DNA of 64,000 bases from positions 11,754 through 75,753 of the forward strand of contig SLUK01000014.1 of the NCBI GenBank assembly GCA_004340125.1. The letters run 5' to 3'. Shown here in pieces: positions 8,406 through 16,604 of this stretch. Position 1 is the stretch's first letter, and the number at the start of each line of letters is the position of its first letter. Below the pieces are notes generated by a model. It saw only the letters and a list, made by a program, of their open reading frames with translations, was not told where the DNA came from and searched no databases. The translations under genes and the position numbers were made by a program. This DNA comes from Harryflintia acetispora. GTDB taxonomy: Bacteria; Bacillota; Clostridia; Oscillospirales; Ruminococcaceae.

Positions 8406-9323
8406 GTGAAACAAACGAAACCGGCACAAACTGCGAAGCGCAAACGGATGACCGAAAAGAGCCTGACCCACTTTTTCTTCACTGCGCCCGCCGTTTTGCT
8501 CTATACCCTGCTGCTTGTCATCCCGGTCTTTCAGGGGGTCTATTACAGCATGACCGACTGGAGCGGGCTCTCCAAAAACATTAAGTTCATCGGCCTTGCC
8601 AATTACGCCAAAATATTCTCGGACAAACGGGTGCTCCACGCCTTCGGCTTCACCTTCAAATATTCCCTGCTGCTTCTGGTGTGCGTGCTGTCCCTGGCCA
8701 CCGTGCTGGCGCTGATCCTGCACTATGTGCTCAAAGGGCGCTCCAAGACGTTTTTCCGTTCCATCTTCTTTTTCCCGGCGGTGCTCAGCCTCATCGTCGT
8801 GGGCATGACCTGGAACGAAATTCTCTTCCGGGTGGTCCCGGCCATCGGCCAGGCGCTGGGGATCGAGTGGCTTTCGGTCAACATCCTCGGCAGCCCCGCC
8901 ACCGCCATGTACGGCATTCTGCTCATCCACATCTGGCAGGGCACCGCCATCCCCTTCGTGCTCATCCTGGCCGGGCTGCAGAACATCCCCACCGACCTGT
9001 ATGAGGCCGCCATCATCGACGGCGCCTCCCCCTTTCAGACGTTTCGCAAGATCACCGTTCCGTTTTTGCTCCCCACCTTCAACGTGGCGTTCGTCATGGT
9101 GCTCAAGGCGGGACTGATGGTCTTCGATTACATCCGCGCCACCACCAGCGGCGGCCCCGCGCGGGCGACCGAATCGGTGGGGATCCTGATCTATGATCTG
9201 AGCTACGACAGCCTCAAGATGTCCTACGCGCTGGCCATCTCGATGGTGGTGCTGCTGGTCATCATCGTCATCACCTTCGTCCAGATGAAGGCGAGCTCGA
9301 AAGTGGAGGTGGGCCAGCTATGA
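8406..9323 (+). CDS. ABC sugar permease, MalF type
   Basis: 305 residues from the GTG at 8406, which has GAAAGG 9 bases upstream. A TTG at 8397 is in frame but touches that ribosome site, so it is unlikely. Six membrane segments are visible, with the permease EAA loop at 'YEAAIIDGASPFQTFRKITVP' type sequence near residues 195-220. That loop contacts the ATPase. It ends in an ATGA overlap with the second permease, so the two are co-translated as a heterodimer. It belongs to the importer of the preceding binding protein. Confidence 0.92.
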   Translation: MKQTKPAQTAKRKRMTEKSLTHFFFTAPAVLLYTLLLVIPVFQGVYYSMTDWSGLSKNIKFIGLANYAKIFSDKRVLHAFGFTFKYSLLLLVCVLSLATVLALILHYVLKGRSKTFFRSIFFFPAVLSLIVVGMTWNEILFRVVPAIGQALGIEWLSVNILGSPATAMYGILLIHIWQGTAIPFVLILAGLQNIPTDLYEAAIIDGASPFQTFRKITVPFLLPTFNVAFVMVLKAGLMVFDYIRATTSGGPARATESVGILIYDLSYDSLKMSYALAISMVVLLVIIVITFVQMKASSKVEVGQL

Positions 9324-10162
9324 AGACGAAAAAACCCCTGCCCCTCCTCACCGTCCTGGTCTACCTCTTCGTCATCGCTGGGACCCTGGTGATCGCCTTT
9401 CCGCTCTACATCACCTTCGTCACCGCCTTCAAGACCCTGGATGAATCCGCGAGGAGCTTCTTTTCCCTCCCCTCCGGCCTTTATCTCGGGAACTTTGCGG
9501 CGGTCGTCTCGGACGAATACTTCCGGAATTACATCGCCAACTCCATCGGCGTCACGGCGGGGGCGGTGGGGATCATCGCGGTGTTCATCCCGATGGTGTC
9601 CTACGCCATCTCCAGAAATATGCAGCGCAGCCGGTATTACCGCTTCCTCTACATCTATTTCATCCTGGGCGTGTTCGTGCCCTTCCAGGTGTTCATGGTC
9701 CCGCTCACCCAGATGATGACCAAATTCGGGTTGCTCAGTCAGGTCGGCCTGGTGCTGTGCTATGTGGCCTTCGGCCTGTGCGAGGGCGTGTTCCTATACG
9801 TCGGGTACTTAAAGTCCATCCCGCTGGAGATCGAGGAGGCCGCCACCATCGACGGCTGCAACACGGTGCAGACCTTCTTTAAGATCGTCTACCCCATCTC
9901 CAAGCCGATGACCGCCACCGTCATCATCCTGGACACCCTGTGGGTCTGGAACGACTTTTTGCTCCCGGTGCTCATGCTCAACCGCAGTCCGAAAAACTGG
10001 ACCCTGCCGCTGTACCAGTACAACTTCAAATCCGCCCACATGTTCCGTTACAACCTGGCCTTCGCGGCGTTTTTGTTCTCAATCGTCCCGATGATCCTCC
10101 TCTATGCCTTCCTGCAGCGCTATATCATCGAGGGTCTGACCGCCGGCGCCGTCAAGACTTAA
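9320..10162 (+). CDS. ABC sugar permease, MalG type
   Basis: 280 residues with six predicted membrane segments and the EAA loop 'EIEEAATIDGCNTVQTFFKIV' near residues 170-190, normal for MalG-like proteins. The ATG overlaps the MalF-type stop codon by 4 bases. The sequence ends with the family's 'FLQRYIIEGLTAGAVKT' tail. It pairs with the preceding permease and the binder at 6999. The EAA loop requires a cytoplasmic ATPase, which is not encoded anywhere in this window. Confidence 0.92.
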   Translation: MKTKKPLPLLTVLVYLFVIAGTLVIAFPLYITFVTAFKTLDESARSFFSLPSGLYLGNFAAVVSDEYFRNYIANSIGVTAGAVGIIAVFIPMVSYAISRNMQRSRYYRFLYIYFILGVFVPFQVFMVPLTQMMTKFGLLSQVGLVLCYVAFGLCEGVFLYVGYLKSIPLEIEEAATIDGCNTVQTFFKIVYPISKPMTATVIILDTLWVWNDFLLPVLMLNRSPKNWTLPLYQYNFKSAHMFRYNLAFAAFLFSIVPMILLYAFLQRYIIEGLTAGAVKT

Positions 10163-10199
10163 TCTATCGCAATACGGAAAGAGAAAGAAGGCCGATTAT

Positions 10200-11600
10200 A
10201 TGTCAACGATCAAGCTGGGCTTCGCGCCGACGAGGCGCTCGATCTTCAGCGCCCCGGCCGCGGTCCAATATGCCGACCTCACCCGCGCGCGGCTGCGCGA
10301 GCTCGGGGTATCCTTCATCGACATCGACGATATCAACCCCGAGGGGCTGCTCTACGACGACGGCGACTGCCAGAAAATCGCCGAGAAATTCCGCTGTGAG
10401 CGGGTGGACGGGCTCTTTTTGCCGCACTGCAACTTCGGCACCGAATACGTCTGCGCGCGCCTGGCCAAGGCCCTCGGCGTCCCGGTGCTGCTCTGGGGCC
10501 CGCGCGACGAGCGCCCGGACGAAAACGGGGTGCGCCTGCGGGACAGCCAGTGCGGGCTGTTCGCCACCGGCAAGGTGCTGCGCCGCTTCGGGGTGCCGTT
10601 TACCTACCTGTGCAACTGCGACCTTCACGACCCCGCCTTCGGGCGGGGGATCAAAAACTTTTTGGCCGTCTGCAACGTGGTGCGCACCTTTTGCAATATC
10701 CGGATCTTGCAGATTGGCCCGCGGCCCTTCGATTTTTTCAGCACCATCTGCAACGAGGGCGAGCTGCTCGAGCGCTTCGGCGTGCAGCTCTCACCCGTCC
10801 CACTGCCCGAGCTGACCGCCGAAATGAAAAGGGCGCGCGGCGAGCGGGACGAGGTCGCAAGGGTCGTGGCATACTGCCGCCGGCAGATGGATATCGGGGT
10901 GGGCGACGAGGCGCTCGAACAGGTCGCCGCGCTCAAGATCGCCATCCGGCGCCTGCTCGGGCGCTACGGCTGCCAAGCGGCCGCCATCCAATGCTGGAAC
11001 GCCTTGCAAAGCGAAACCGGGATCATGCCCTGCGCGGCCAACTCCCTGCTGAACGAGGAAGGAACACCCGTCGTCTGCGAGACCGACATCCACGGGGCGA
11101 TCACCGCGCTGCTCGCCGAGGCGGCGGCGATGGGGGAGGCCCGCAGCTTCTTCGCCGACTGGACCGTGCGCCACCCGGACAACCCGAACGGCGAGCTGCT
11201 CCAGCACTGCGGCCCCTGGCCGCTCTCGGTGGCGAAAAGCCGTCCGAAGCTCGGCTTCCCACTCGCCTTCTCCCATCCCGGCGCGATCGAGGCCGAGGCC
11301 AAGCATGGCGACATCACCCTCTGCCGGTTCGACGGGGACAACGGGGAATACTCCCTCCTGCTCGGACACGCCAAGGGGATCGACGGCCCCTATACCAAGG
11401 GCACCTACCTCTGGGTGGAGGTGCAGAACTGGCCGAGGCTGGAGGAGAAGCTGGTCTGCGGCCCCTACATCCACCACTGTGTCGGAATCCACCGGGACGT
11501 GGTACCGGTACTCTATGAGGCCTGCAAGTACATCGGCGTGGCCCCCGACCTCTACGACCCCATCGAGGAGGAGGTCAAGGCGGCCATCCGCGGAGAATGA
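10200..11600 (+). CDS. L-fucose/L-arabinose isomerase-like sugar isomerase
   Basis: 466 residues. The N-terminal half is Rossmann-like (KLGFAPTRRS..., 'DGLFLPHCNFG'), as in the first domains of fucose/arabinose isomerases. The C-terminal half has the metal-site-like CETDIHGAIT at 293-302 and further conserved His/Asp blocks ('FSHPGAIEAE', 'HHCVGIHRDV' near the end). Members use Mn2+ or Mg2+ to interconvert aldose and ketose. Last gene of the operon, closed by a strong hairpin. In context it would supply the ketose for the FGGY kinase. Because many family members are untested, the substrate is open; an apiose-to-apulose step is the specific inference. Confidence 0.78.
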   Translation: MSTIKLGFAPTRRSIFSAPAAVQYADLTRARLRELGVSFIDIDDINPEGLLYDDGDCQKIAEKFRCERVDGLFLPHCNFGTEYVCARLAKALGVPVLLWGPRDERPDENGVRLRDSQCGLFATGKVLRRFGVPFTYLCNCDLHDPAFGRGIKNFLAVCNVVRTFCNIRILQIGPRPFDFFSTICNEGELLERFGVQLSPVPLPELTAEMKRARGERDEVARVVAYCRRQMDIGVGDEALEQVAALKIAIRRLLGRYGCQAAAIQCWNALQSETGIMPCAANSLLNEEGTPVVCETDIHGAITALLAEAAAMGEARSFFADWTVRHPDNPNGELLQHCGPWPLSVAKSRPKLGFPLAFSHPGAIEAEAKHGDITLCRFDGDNGEYSLLLGHAKGIDGPYTKGTYLWVEVQNWPRLEEKLVCGPYIHHCVGIHRDVVPVLYEACKYIGVAPDLYDPIEEEVKAAIRGE

Positions 11601-11609
11601 TAAGCCTCC

Positions 11610-11641
11610 AAGGGCCCCGAAGCATACGCTTCGGGGCCCTT
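11610..11641 (+). terminator. Terminator-like hairpin ending the sugar operon
   Basis: 14-bp perfect stem (AAGGGCCCCGAAGC) with an ATAC loop, 9 bases after the isomerase stop. The downstream T-tract is weak (GCCCGTTTCC), so termination may be incomplete. Confidence 0.75.
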
Positions 11642-11795
11642 GCCCGTTTCCCCGTCTTGCGTCCTCTTTCCCGCCGTGCTAAACTGTAGGGAGAGGTACT
11701 GCTGTTTTGCCCCCTCTGTCTGCGGCATTTTGCCCGGCAGGCCCTTTTGCACCTGCAAAACCAGCCGGCGGCTGACATAAAAAGGAGGTCGGATC

Positions 11796-12506
11796 ATGCC
11801 CTTTTCGATGAAAACCTTGGATTTCCTCTTTGAAAACCGGCTGCACGACAGCCGCGAATGGTTCGAGCAGCACAAGGCGGAGTATCAGAAATATGTCATC
11901 GCGCCGATGCGCGAGCTGGTGCGCGAGCTGACCCCCGCCATGCTGCAGATCGACAAGCAGTTCACCACCGAGCCGCGTGTGGATAAGACCATCTGCCGGA
12001 TCTGGCGGGACACCCGCTACAGCAAGGACAAATCCCTCTACCGCGACACCATGTGGATCATCTTCAAGCGCGGGAAGATGCACGGCACCGACTACCCCGG
12101 CTTTTATTTCGAGATCACCGGCAGCGGCTACAACCACGGCTGCGGGTTCTACCATGCCTCGACCGGATATATGGATACCCTGCGCCAGATGATTCTTTGC
12201 GGGGACAAGACGTTTATGAGCGCGCTGCGCGCCTTTGAGGGGCAGTCGGTCTATCACATGGAGGGGGAGCGCTACAAGCGCCCGCACTTTCCCGACCAGC
12301 CCGAGAACCTGCGTCTCTGGCTCGAGCGGCGCAACATCAGCTTCGACGCGCACAGCGACGACGCCGACCTGCTCTTCTCAGACAGGCTGGCGCAATCCCT
12401 CGCGCGGGAGCTCATGCTGCTGCGGCCCATCTACCGGTTTTTGACGGCGGCGGCGCTGCAGGAGCAGCAAAACGAGGCCGCCCGCGCCGCGGCCGCGATC
12501 GGCTGA
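11796..12506 (+). CDS. DUF2461 (TIGR02453) family protein
   Basis: 236 residues, the usual length. The family signature is clear: 'LDFLFENRLHDSREWFEQHK' near 6-25, 'RVDKTICRIWRDTRYSKDKSLYRD' near 60-85 and 'PGFYFEI' near 100. The biochemical function of DUF2461 is not established. The start is ATG with AAGGAGGTCGG upstream. It stands alone between the operon terminator and a hairpin repeat, so neighbours give no hint of its job. Confidence 0.85.
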   Translation: MPFSMKTLDFLFENRLHDSREWFEQHKAEYQKYVIAPMRELVRELTPAMLQIDKQFTTEPRVDKTICRIWRDTRYSKDKSLYRDTMWIIFKRGKMHGTDYPGFYFEITGSGYNHGCGFYHASTGYMDTLRQMILCGDKTFMSALRAFEGQSVYHMEGERYKRPHFPDQPENLRLWLERRNISFDAHSDDADLLFSDRLAQSLARELMLLRPIYRFLTAAALQEQQNEAARAAAAIG

Positions 12507-12550
12507 ACCAAACCGGCCGTTCCAGGTAGGCGAAAACAATATCGCCGTCT

Positions 12551-12640
12551 CTGGCGAGCCGGGGCAGCGGTGTTGCCCCTGGCGAGCTGGGGCAATGATG
12601 TTGCCCCTGATAAGCTGGGGCAATAATGTTGCCCCAGCTT
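12551..12640. repeat. Three tandem 28-bp hairpin repeats
   Basis: Units at 12551-12578, 12579-12606 and 12607-12634 share the pattern CTGGCGAGCTGGGGCAATGA-TGTTGCCC, each with GGGGCA...TGTTGCCC able to pair. The third unit extends into a 12-bp stem (AAGCTGGGGCAA / TTGCCCCAGCTT, 12612-12640). It lies between a DUF2461 gene and a MATE gene, where it may act as terminator or leader structure. Confidence 0.8.
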
Positions 12641-12722
12641 GCATCCTTTCAGGGAACATGCTATCCTTATCTCAACAACCAGTTGTCAAAATCTTTTACC
12701 AGAAGAATTGCAGAGGTCCTTT

Positions 12723-14078
12723 ATGAAGTTATTTGTGAGAGACAAACCGTTTTACAAATCATTATTGATGATCGCGGTGCCCATTGCGCTGCAGAACCTG
12801 ATCACCGTCATGGTCTCGATGATGGACACCATCATGATCGGCCAGCTCGGCGAGGTGCAGCTGAGCGCCACCTCAATCGCCAACCAGCTTTGGTTTTTGC
12901 TCATGTCGGTCAACTTCGGCGTGTCGGGGGGCGCCAACGTGCTGATTGCCCAGTACTGGGGCAAGCGGGACGTCGAGGTGATCCGCCGGGTGATGGCGCT
13001 CACCTACAAGGTGTGCCTGGGCAGCGCGCTGATCTTTTCGGCCATCGCCATCTTCCTGCCGCGGCAGTTCATGTCGGTCTTTACCACCGAGGAGGCGGTG
13101 ATCGAATACGGGATCCAATACCTGCGCATCATCGGCTTCTCCTACCCGCTCTACGCGCTGGCCAACATCACCATCATGATGCTGCGCTCGGTGGGGACGG
13201 TGAACATTTCGATCGTGGTCTATTCGGTCTCGCTGGTGGTCAACACCTTCTTAAACTATGTGCTGATCTTCGGCAAGCTCGGCGCGCCCGCGCTGGGGGT
13301 GCAGGGCGGCGCCATCGCCACGGCGATCGCGCGGGTGTTCGAGTTCGCCATCGCCGTCGGGTTCATCCTCTTTAAGGAGGACCAAATCCAGTTCTCCCTG
13401 CGGGACCTGCTGCCCAACAACCGCATGCTCTATCAAAAATATGTCTCCCTCTCCATCCCGGTCATCGGCAACGAGCTGACCTGGGGGCTCGGCTCGGCGA
13501 TGGTTTCGGTGGTCATCGGGCGGATGGGGACCAGCTTTGTGGCGGCCAACAGCATCTTCTCGGTGCTCAACCAGTTCGTCTCGGTGATGATCTTCGGCGC
13601 GGGCAACGCCGCGCTCACCCTGGTGGGGAATACCATCGGCGCGGGGGATTACGAGCTTGCCAAGGAGCGTTCGGTCACCCTCTACGTGTTGGCGGGGATC
13701 CTGGGGGTCTTCTCCTGTTTCCTGACCATCGCGCTGGGGCCTCTGATGCGCTCGTTTTACGACCATCTCTCCGCAGACACGGTGCAGATCTACAACGCCC
13801 TGGTCATCGTGGGCGGGATCATGACCTTCTTCATGTCCCTCTCGAACGTCGGGATGGTCGGGATCCTGCGCGCGGGCGGGGACGCCAAATTCGTTTTCAT
13901 CGCGGACGTCGCCTTCCTCTGGCTGGTGGCCATTCCGCTGGGCTTCATCACCGGTCTGGGCTTACACTGGTCCGCGCCGGTCGTCTATATCTTTCTCAAG
14001 GCCGACGAGCCGCTCAAGGTGCTGGTTTCCACCATCCGGATCCTGCGTTTCCGCTGGCTCAAGGACGTCACGCTCTGA
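12723..14078 (+). CDS. MATE-family multidrug/metabolite exporter
   Basis: 451 residues with twelve hydrophobic segments, the MATE length. The start is ATG at 12723 (GAGGT upstream), giving the typical opening 'DKPFYKSLLMIAVPIALQNL'. Motifs such as 'MVSMMDTIMIGQLGEVQLSATSIANQ' near 32-57 and its counterpart in the second half ('GNELTWGLGSAMVSVVIGRMGTSFVAANSIF') show the two-lobe MatE repeat. It would export a cationic compound in exchange for Na+ or H+. Substrate unknown. It follows the hairpin repeat and is 24 bases before the AbiJ-like gene. Confidence 0.9.
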   Translation: MKLFVRDKPFYKSLLMIAVPIALQNLITVMVSMMDTIMIGQLGEVQLSATSIANQLWFLLMSVNFGVSGGANVLIAQYWGKRDVEVIRRVMALTYKVCLGSALIFSAIAIFLPRQFMSVFTTEEAVIEYGIQYLRIIGFSYPLYALANITIMMLRSVGTVNISIVVYSVSLVVNTFLNYVLIFGKLGAPALGVQGGAIATAIARVFEFAIAVGFILFKEDQIQFSLRDLLPNNRMLYQKYVSLSIPVIGNELTWGLGSAMVSVVIGRMGTSFVAANSIFSVLNQFVSVMIFGAGNAALTLVGNTIGAGDYELAKERSVTLYVLAGILGVFSCFLTIALGPLMRSFYDHLSADTVQIYNALVIVGGIMTFFMSLSNVGMVGILRAGGDAKFVFIADVAFLWLVAIPLGFITGLGLHWSAPVVYIFLKADEPLKVLVSTIRILRFRWLKDVTL

Positions 14079-14102
14079 CCCAAATAAAAGGAGACGAACC
14101 TC

Positions 14103-14999
14103 ATGGCAACGCCGCTTTCCTTTTCCCAGCGCGCCGGCTACACGCCGGTGCCCATTGAGCTGCAAACCGAGTCGATGGACCGGGTGCTGCGCAGCGATCT
14201 TTGGAACCTGCTGCTCGAGTACTGCTTTGACTTCATTTACTATGACAACAGCTTTCACCGCGAATTGTACAATAAAAACATTCCGCTCGAGCGCGTCGAA
14301 GGCTTTTGGTTTGCGCAATCCCTTTGGAAGGATTTCTTCCACCAAGGCCTCGACCGCATTCCCCGAACGGTTTGGGCCTTTAAGCAGGCCGTACGCGACT
14401 GGTACGACAAAGCCGAGTGGTACCGGGTGTACGACCTGATCGAGTTTATTTTTGGAGAGCTCGAGGACCCGGCGGAGATCGAAGACTTTACCGGGGCGCT
14501 CAATGAGATCCTTGAGCAGAACCGCGCCGGCTACCGGATGGTCGGCGGGCTGATCACCCCCATCACCGACAGCACTTCATTGCAGGCGGTTGAGGCGGCG
14601 CTGCGGCAGACAGGGGACCGCTTCGGCGGGGCGCGCGCCCACCTGGAAGCGGCCCTGCGGCTGATGTCCGACCGGGAGCGCCCCGACTGGCGCAACTCGA
14701 TCAAGGAATCCATCTCGGCGGTCGAGGCGCTCTGCGCCCTGATCGCGGGGGACAGCTGCGCGTCGCTCGGCGGGGCGCTCAAGCTGATCCAAAAGAAGGG
14801 AACCGTCCCGCTGCACCCCTCGCTCGCGAGCGGCTTCGAGAAGCTCTACGGCTACACCTCGGACGGCGACGGAATCCGCCACGCCATGATGGACGAGCCC
14901 GACCTCGCCTTTGAGGACGCTTTGTATATGCTGGCGTCCTGCTCGGCCTTTGTCAGCTATCTGATCGTCAAGGCCGACAAATCCGGACTGTTTTGCTGA
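14103..14999 (+). CDS. AbiJ-NTD4 / HEPN-like protein (candidate phage-defence gene)
   Basis: 298 residues. The N-terminus (FSQRAGYTPVPIELQTESMD, then 'LRSDLWNLL') matches the AbiJ_NTD4 domain as I remember it, and the C-terminal half is HEPN-like ('SIKESISAVEALC', 'FEKLYGYTSDGDGIRHAMMD', 'ASCSAFVSYLI'). Such proteins are found as stand-alone abortive-infection-type genes. HEPN domains often act as RNases, and the RxxxxH-type motif here is uncertain. The start is ATG with AAGGAGACG. It ends at a shared hairpin terminator with convergent malQ. It may be co-transcribed with the MATE gene. Confidence 0.72.
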   Translation: MATPLSFSQRAGYTPVPIELQTESMDRVLRSDLWNLLLEYCFDFIYYDNSFHRELYNKNIPLERVEGFWFAQSLWKDFFHQGLDRIPRTVWAFKQAVRDWYDKAEWYRVYDLIEFIFGELEDPAEIEDFTGALNEILEQNRAGYRMVGGLITPITDSTSLQAVEAALRQTGDRFGGARAHLEAALRLMSDRERPDWRNSIKESISAVEALCALIAGDSCASLGGALKLIQKKGTVPLHPSLASGFEKLYGYTSDGDGIRHAMMDEPDLAFEDALYMLASCSAFVSYLIVKADKSGLFC

Positions 15000-15048
15000 T
15001 CCGAAACAGTGGACCTGATCAGCGCAATCCAAAAACAGATGACGCCCA

Positions 15049-15078
15049 AAACGGGTGCCGCAATTGCGGCACCCGTTT
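15049..15078. terminator. Bidirectional terminator between convergent genes
   Basis: Perfect 30-base palindrome centred on GCAATTGC, with stem AAACGGGTGCCGCAA and T-rich sequence (TTTATTAATT) after the + strand arm. It serves the AbiJ-like gene (+) and malQ (-). Confidence 0.85.
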
Positions 15079-15079
15079 A

Positions 15080-16564
15080 TTAATTCCCTTTGTTTTCGCG
15101 TCCATAGAGCCTGGTGAGATGTGCGATGGAATCGGCCAGCTCACCGCTCATCGCCTCCCGCTCCATCCGCCAGACCCAATTCCCTCCCAGGGTGCTGGGC
15201 GTGTTCATCCTCGCCTCGCCGCCCAAGTGCAGCCAGTCCTGCATGGGGATCACGCAGGTGTCGCAGACGCTCGAGAGCGCCGCGCGGATAAATCCGGCGC
15301 AGAGGCCGCCCCCCGGCGCTACCCCCAGGTATTCCCTCGCGTAGGCCACGTCGGCGGGCGGGGCGCTATGCTCCCAGTCGACGGTGGTGGTGTTGTCGTG
15401 GGTGCCGGTGTAGCAAACAGCGTTTCGGCGGTAGCCATGCGGCAGATAGTCCCCGCTCTCCCGCGAATCGAAGGCGAATTGCAGCACCTTCATCCCCGGA
15501 AAGCCGCTCTCCAAAAGCAGGCGACGCACCTCATCGGTCAGGTATCCGAGGTCCTCGGCAATGATCCGCACCCCAGGCAGCTGGCGTCTCAAAGCCCCGA
15601 TAAAATCGAGTCCCGGCCCTGGCCGCCAGTGTCCGGGGATCGCTGTTTCCTCCCCGGCCGGGATGGAATAATAGCTCTCGAAGCCGCGGAAATGATCGAT
15701 CCGCACCACGTCGTACACCCGTGAGGCGTGCCGCAGGCGGCGGATCCACCAGCGGTAGCCGGTGCCCTTGTGGTAATCCCAGTCGTAGAGCGGATTGCCC
15801 CAGAGCTGCCCGTCCTTGGAAAAGGCGTCCGGCGGGCAGCCCGCCACCTCGCGCAGCCGCCCGTCCTCCTCCACCTGGAAGAGCTCGGGGTCCGCCCACA
15901 GATCGGACGAGTCGGGTGAGACATAAATCGGGATATCCCCGATGATCTCCACCCCGTTTTGATTGGCGTAGGCTTTCAGCGCTTCCCACTGGCGGTAGAA
16001 GAGGTACTGCACCGCCTCCCAGAAGCGGACGTCCTCCCCATATTCCCGGCGCGCCTTTATCAGGGCGTCCTCCTCCCGGCGGCGCAGCCGGTCCGGCCAC
16101 TCCTGGAAAGAGACCATCCCATGCGCCGCTTTGAGCGCCATGAAGAGGGCGTAGTCGTCGAGCCACCAGCCGCTTTCTTGGCGGAAGGCGCAAAAGCCCG
16201 GTTCCTCATAGCCGAGCCTTGCGACGGCGCAGCGCAGCACCGACAGCCGGTTCGCGTAGAGCGCGCCGTAATCCACCCGCTGCGGGTCGTCCCCGAAGAA
16301 GGCCCCGACGGCTTCCTCCCGCCTGAGCAGCCCCTCCCCGATCAGCAGATCGAGGTCGATCAGATAGGGATTGGCCGCGAAGGCGGAAAAGCTCTGATAG
16401 GGGCTGTCGCCGTAGCCGGTCGGCCCGATGGGCAGGATCTGCCAAAAGCGCTGCCCGGCGCGCCTTAAAAAGTCGATAAATTCATACGCCTGCCGCCCGA
16501 GCGTGCCGATCCCATAGGGGGAGGGCAGGGAGCTCAGCGCCAGCAGGATTCCGCTCGCGCGCAT
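15080..16564 (-). CDS. malQ: 4-alpha-glucanotransferase (amylomaltase, GH77)
   Basis: 494 residues, normal bacterial MalQ size. It moves glucan segments between maltodextrins and releases glucose in the cytoplasm. The N-terminal family block is 'GILLALSSLPSPYGIGTLG'. Catalytic regions are VRIDHFRGFESYY (nucleophile Asp), IIAEDLGYLT (acid/base Glu) and YTGTHDNTTT (third Asp). The start is ATG with GGGAGG upstream. It lies 40 bases behind the MalG-type permease and is the last gene of the maltodextrin operon. Glycogen phosphorylase and a GH13 enzyme further along could complete the pathway. Confidence 0.95.
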   Translation of the reverse strand: MRASGILLALSSLPSPYGIGTLGRQAYEFIDFLRRAGQRFWQILPIGPTGYGDSPYQSFSAFAANPYLIDLDLLIGEGLLRREEAVGAFFGDDPQRVDYGALYANRLSVLRCAVARLGYEEPGFCAFRQESGWWLDDYALFMALKAAHGMVSFQEWPDRLRRREEDALIKARREYGEDVRFWEAVQYLFYRQWEALKAYANQNGVEIIGDIPIYVSPDSSDLWADPELFQVEEDGRLREVAGCPPDAFSKDGQLWGNPLYDWDYHKGTGYRWWIRRLRHASRVYDVVRIDHFRGFESYYSIPAGEETAIPGHWRPGPGLDFIGALRRQLPGVRIIAEDLGYLTDEVRRLLLESGFPGMKVLQFAFDSRESGDYLPHGYRRNAVCYTGTHDNTTTVDWEHSAPPADVAYAREYLGVAPGGGLCAGFIRAALSSVCDTCVIPMQDWLHLGGEARMNTPSTLGGNWVWRMEREAMSGELADSIAHLTRLYGRENKGN

Positions 16565-16604
16565 CAGGCTCCCTCCCGGCAGGGCGACCCCTCACGGTAG
16601 GGGC

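Noticed and set aside
12551..12640. CRISPR array
   Set aside because: The repeats are contiguous 28-bp units with no spacers and no cas genes in the window.
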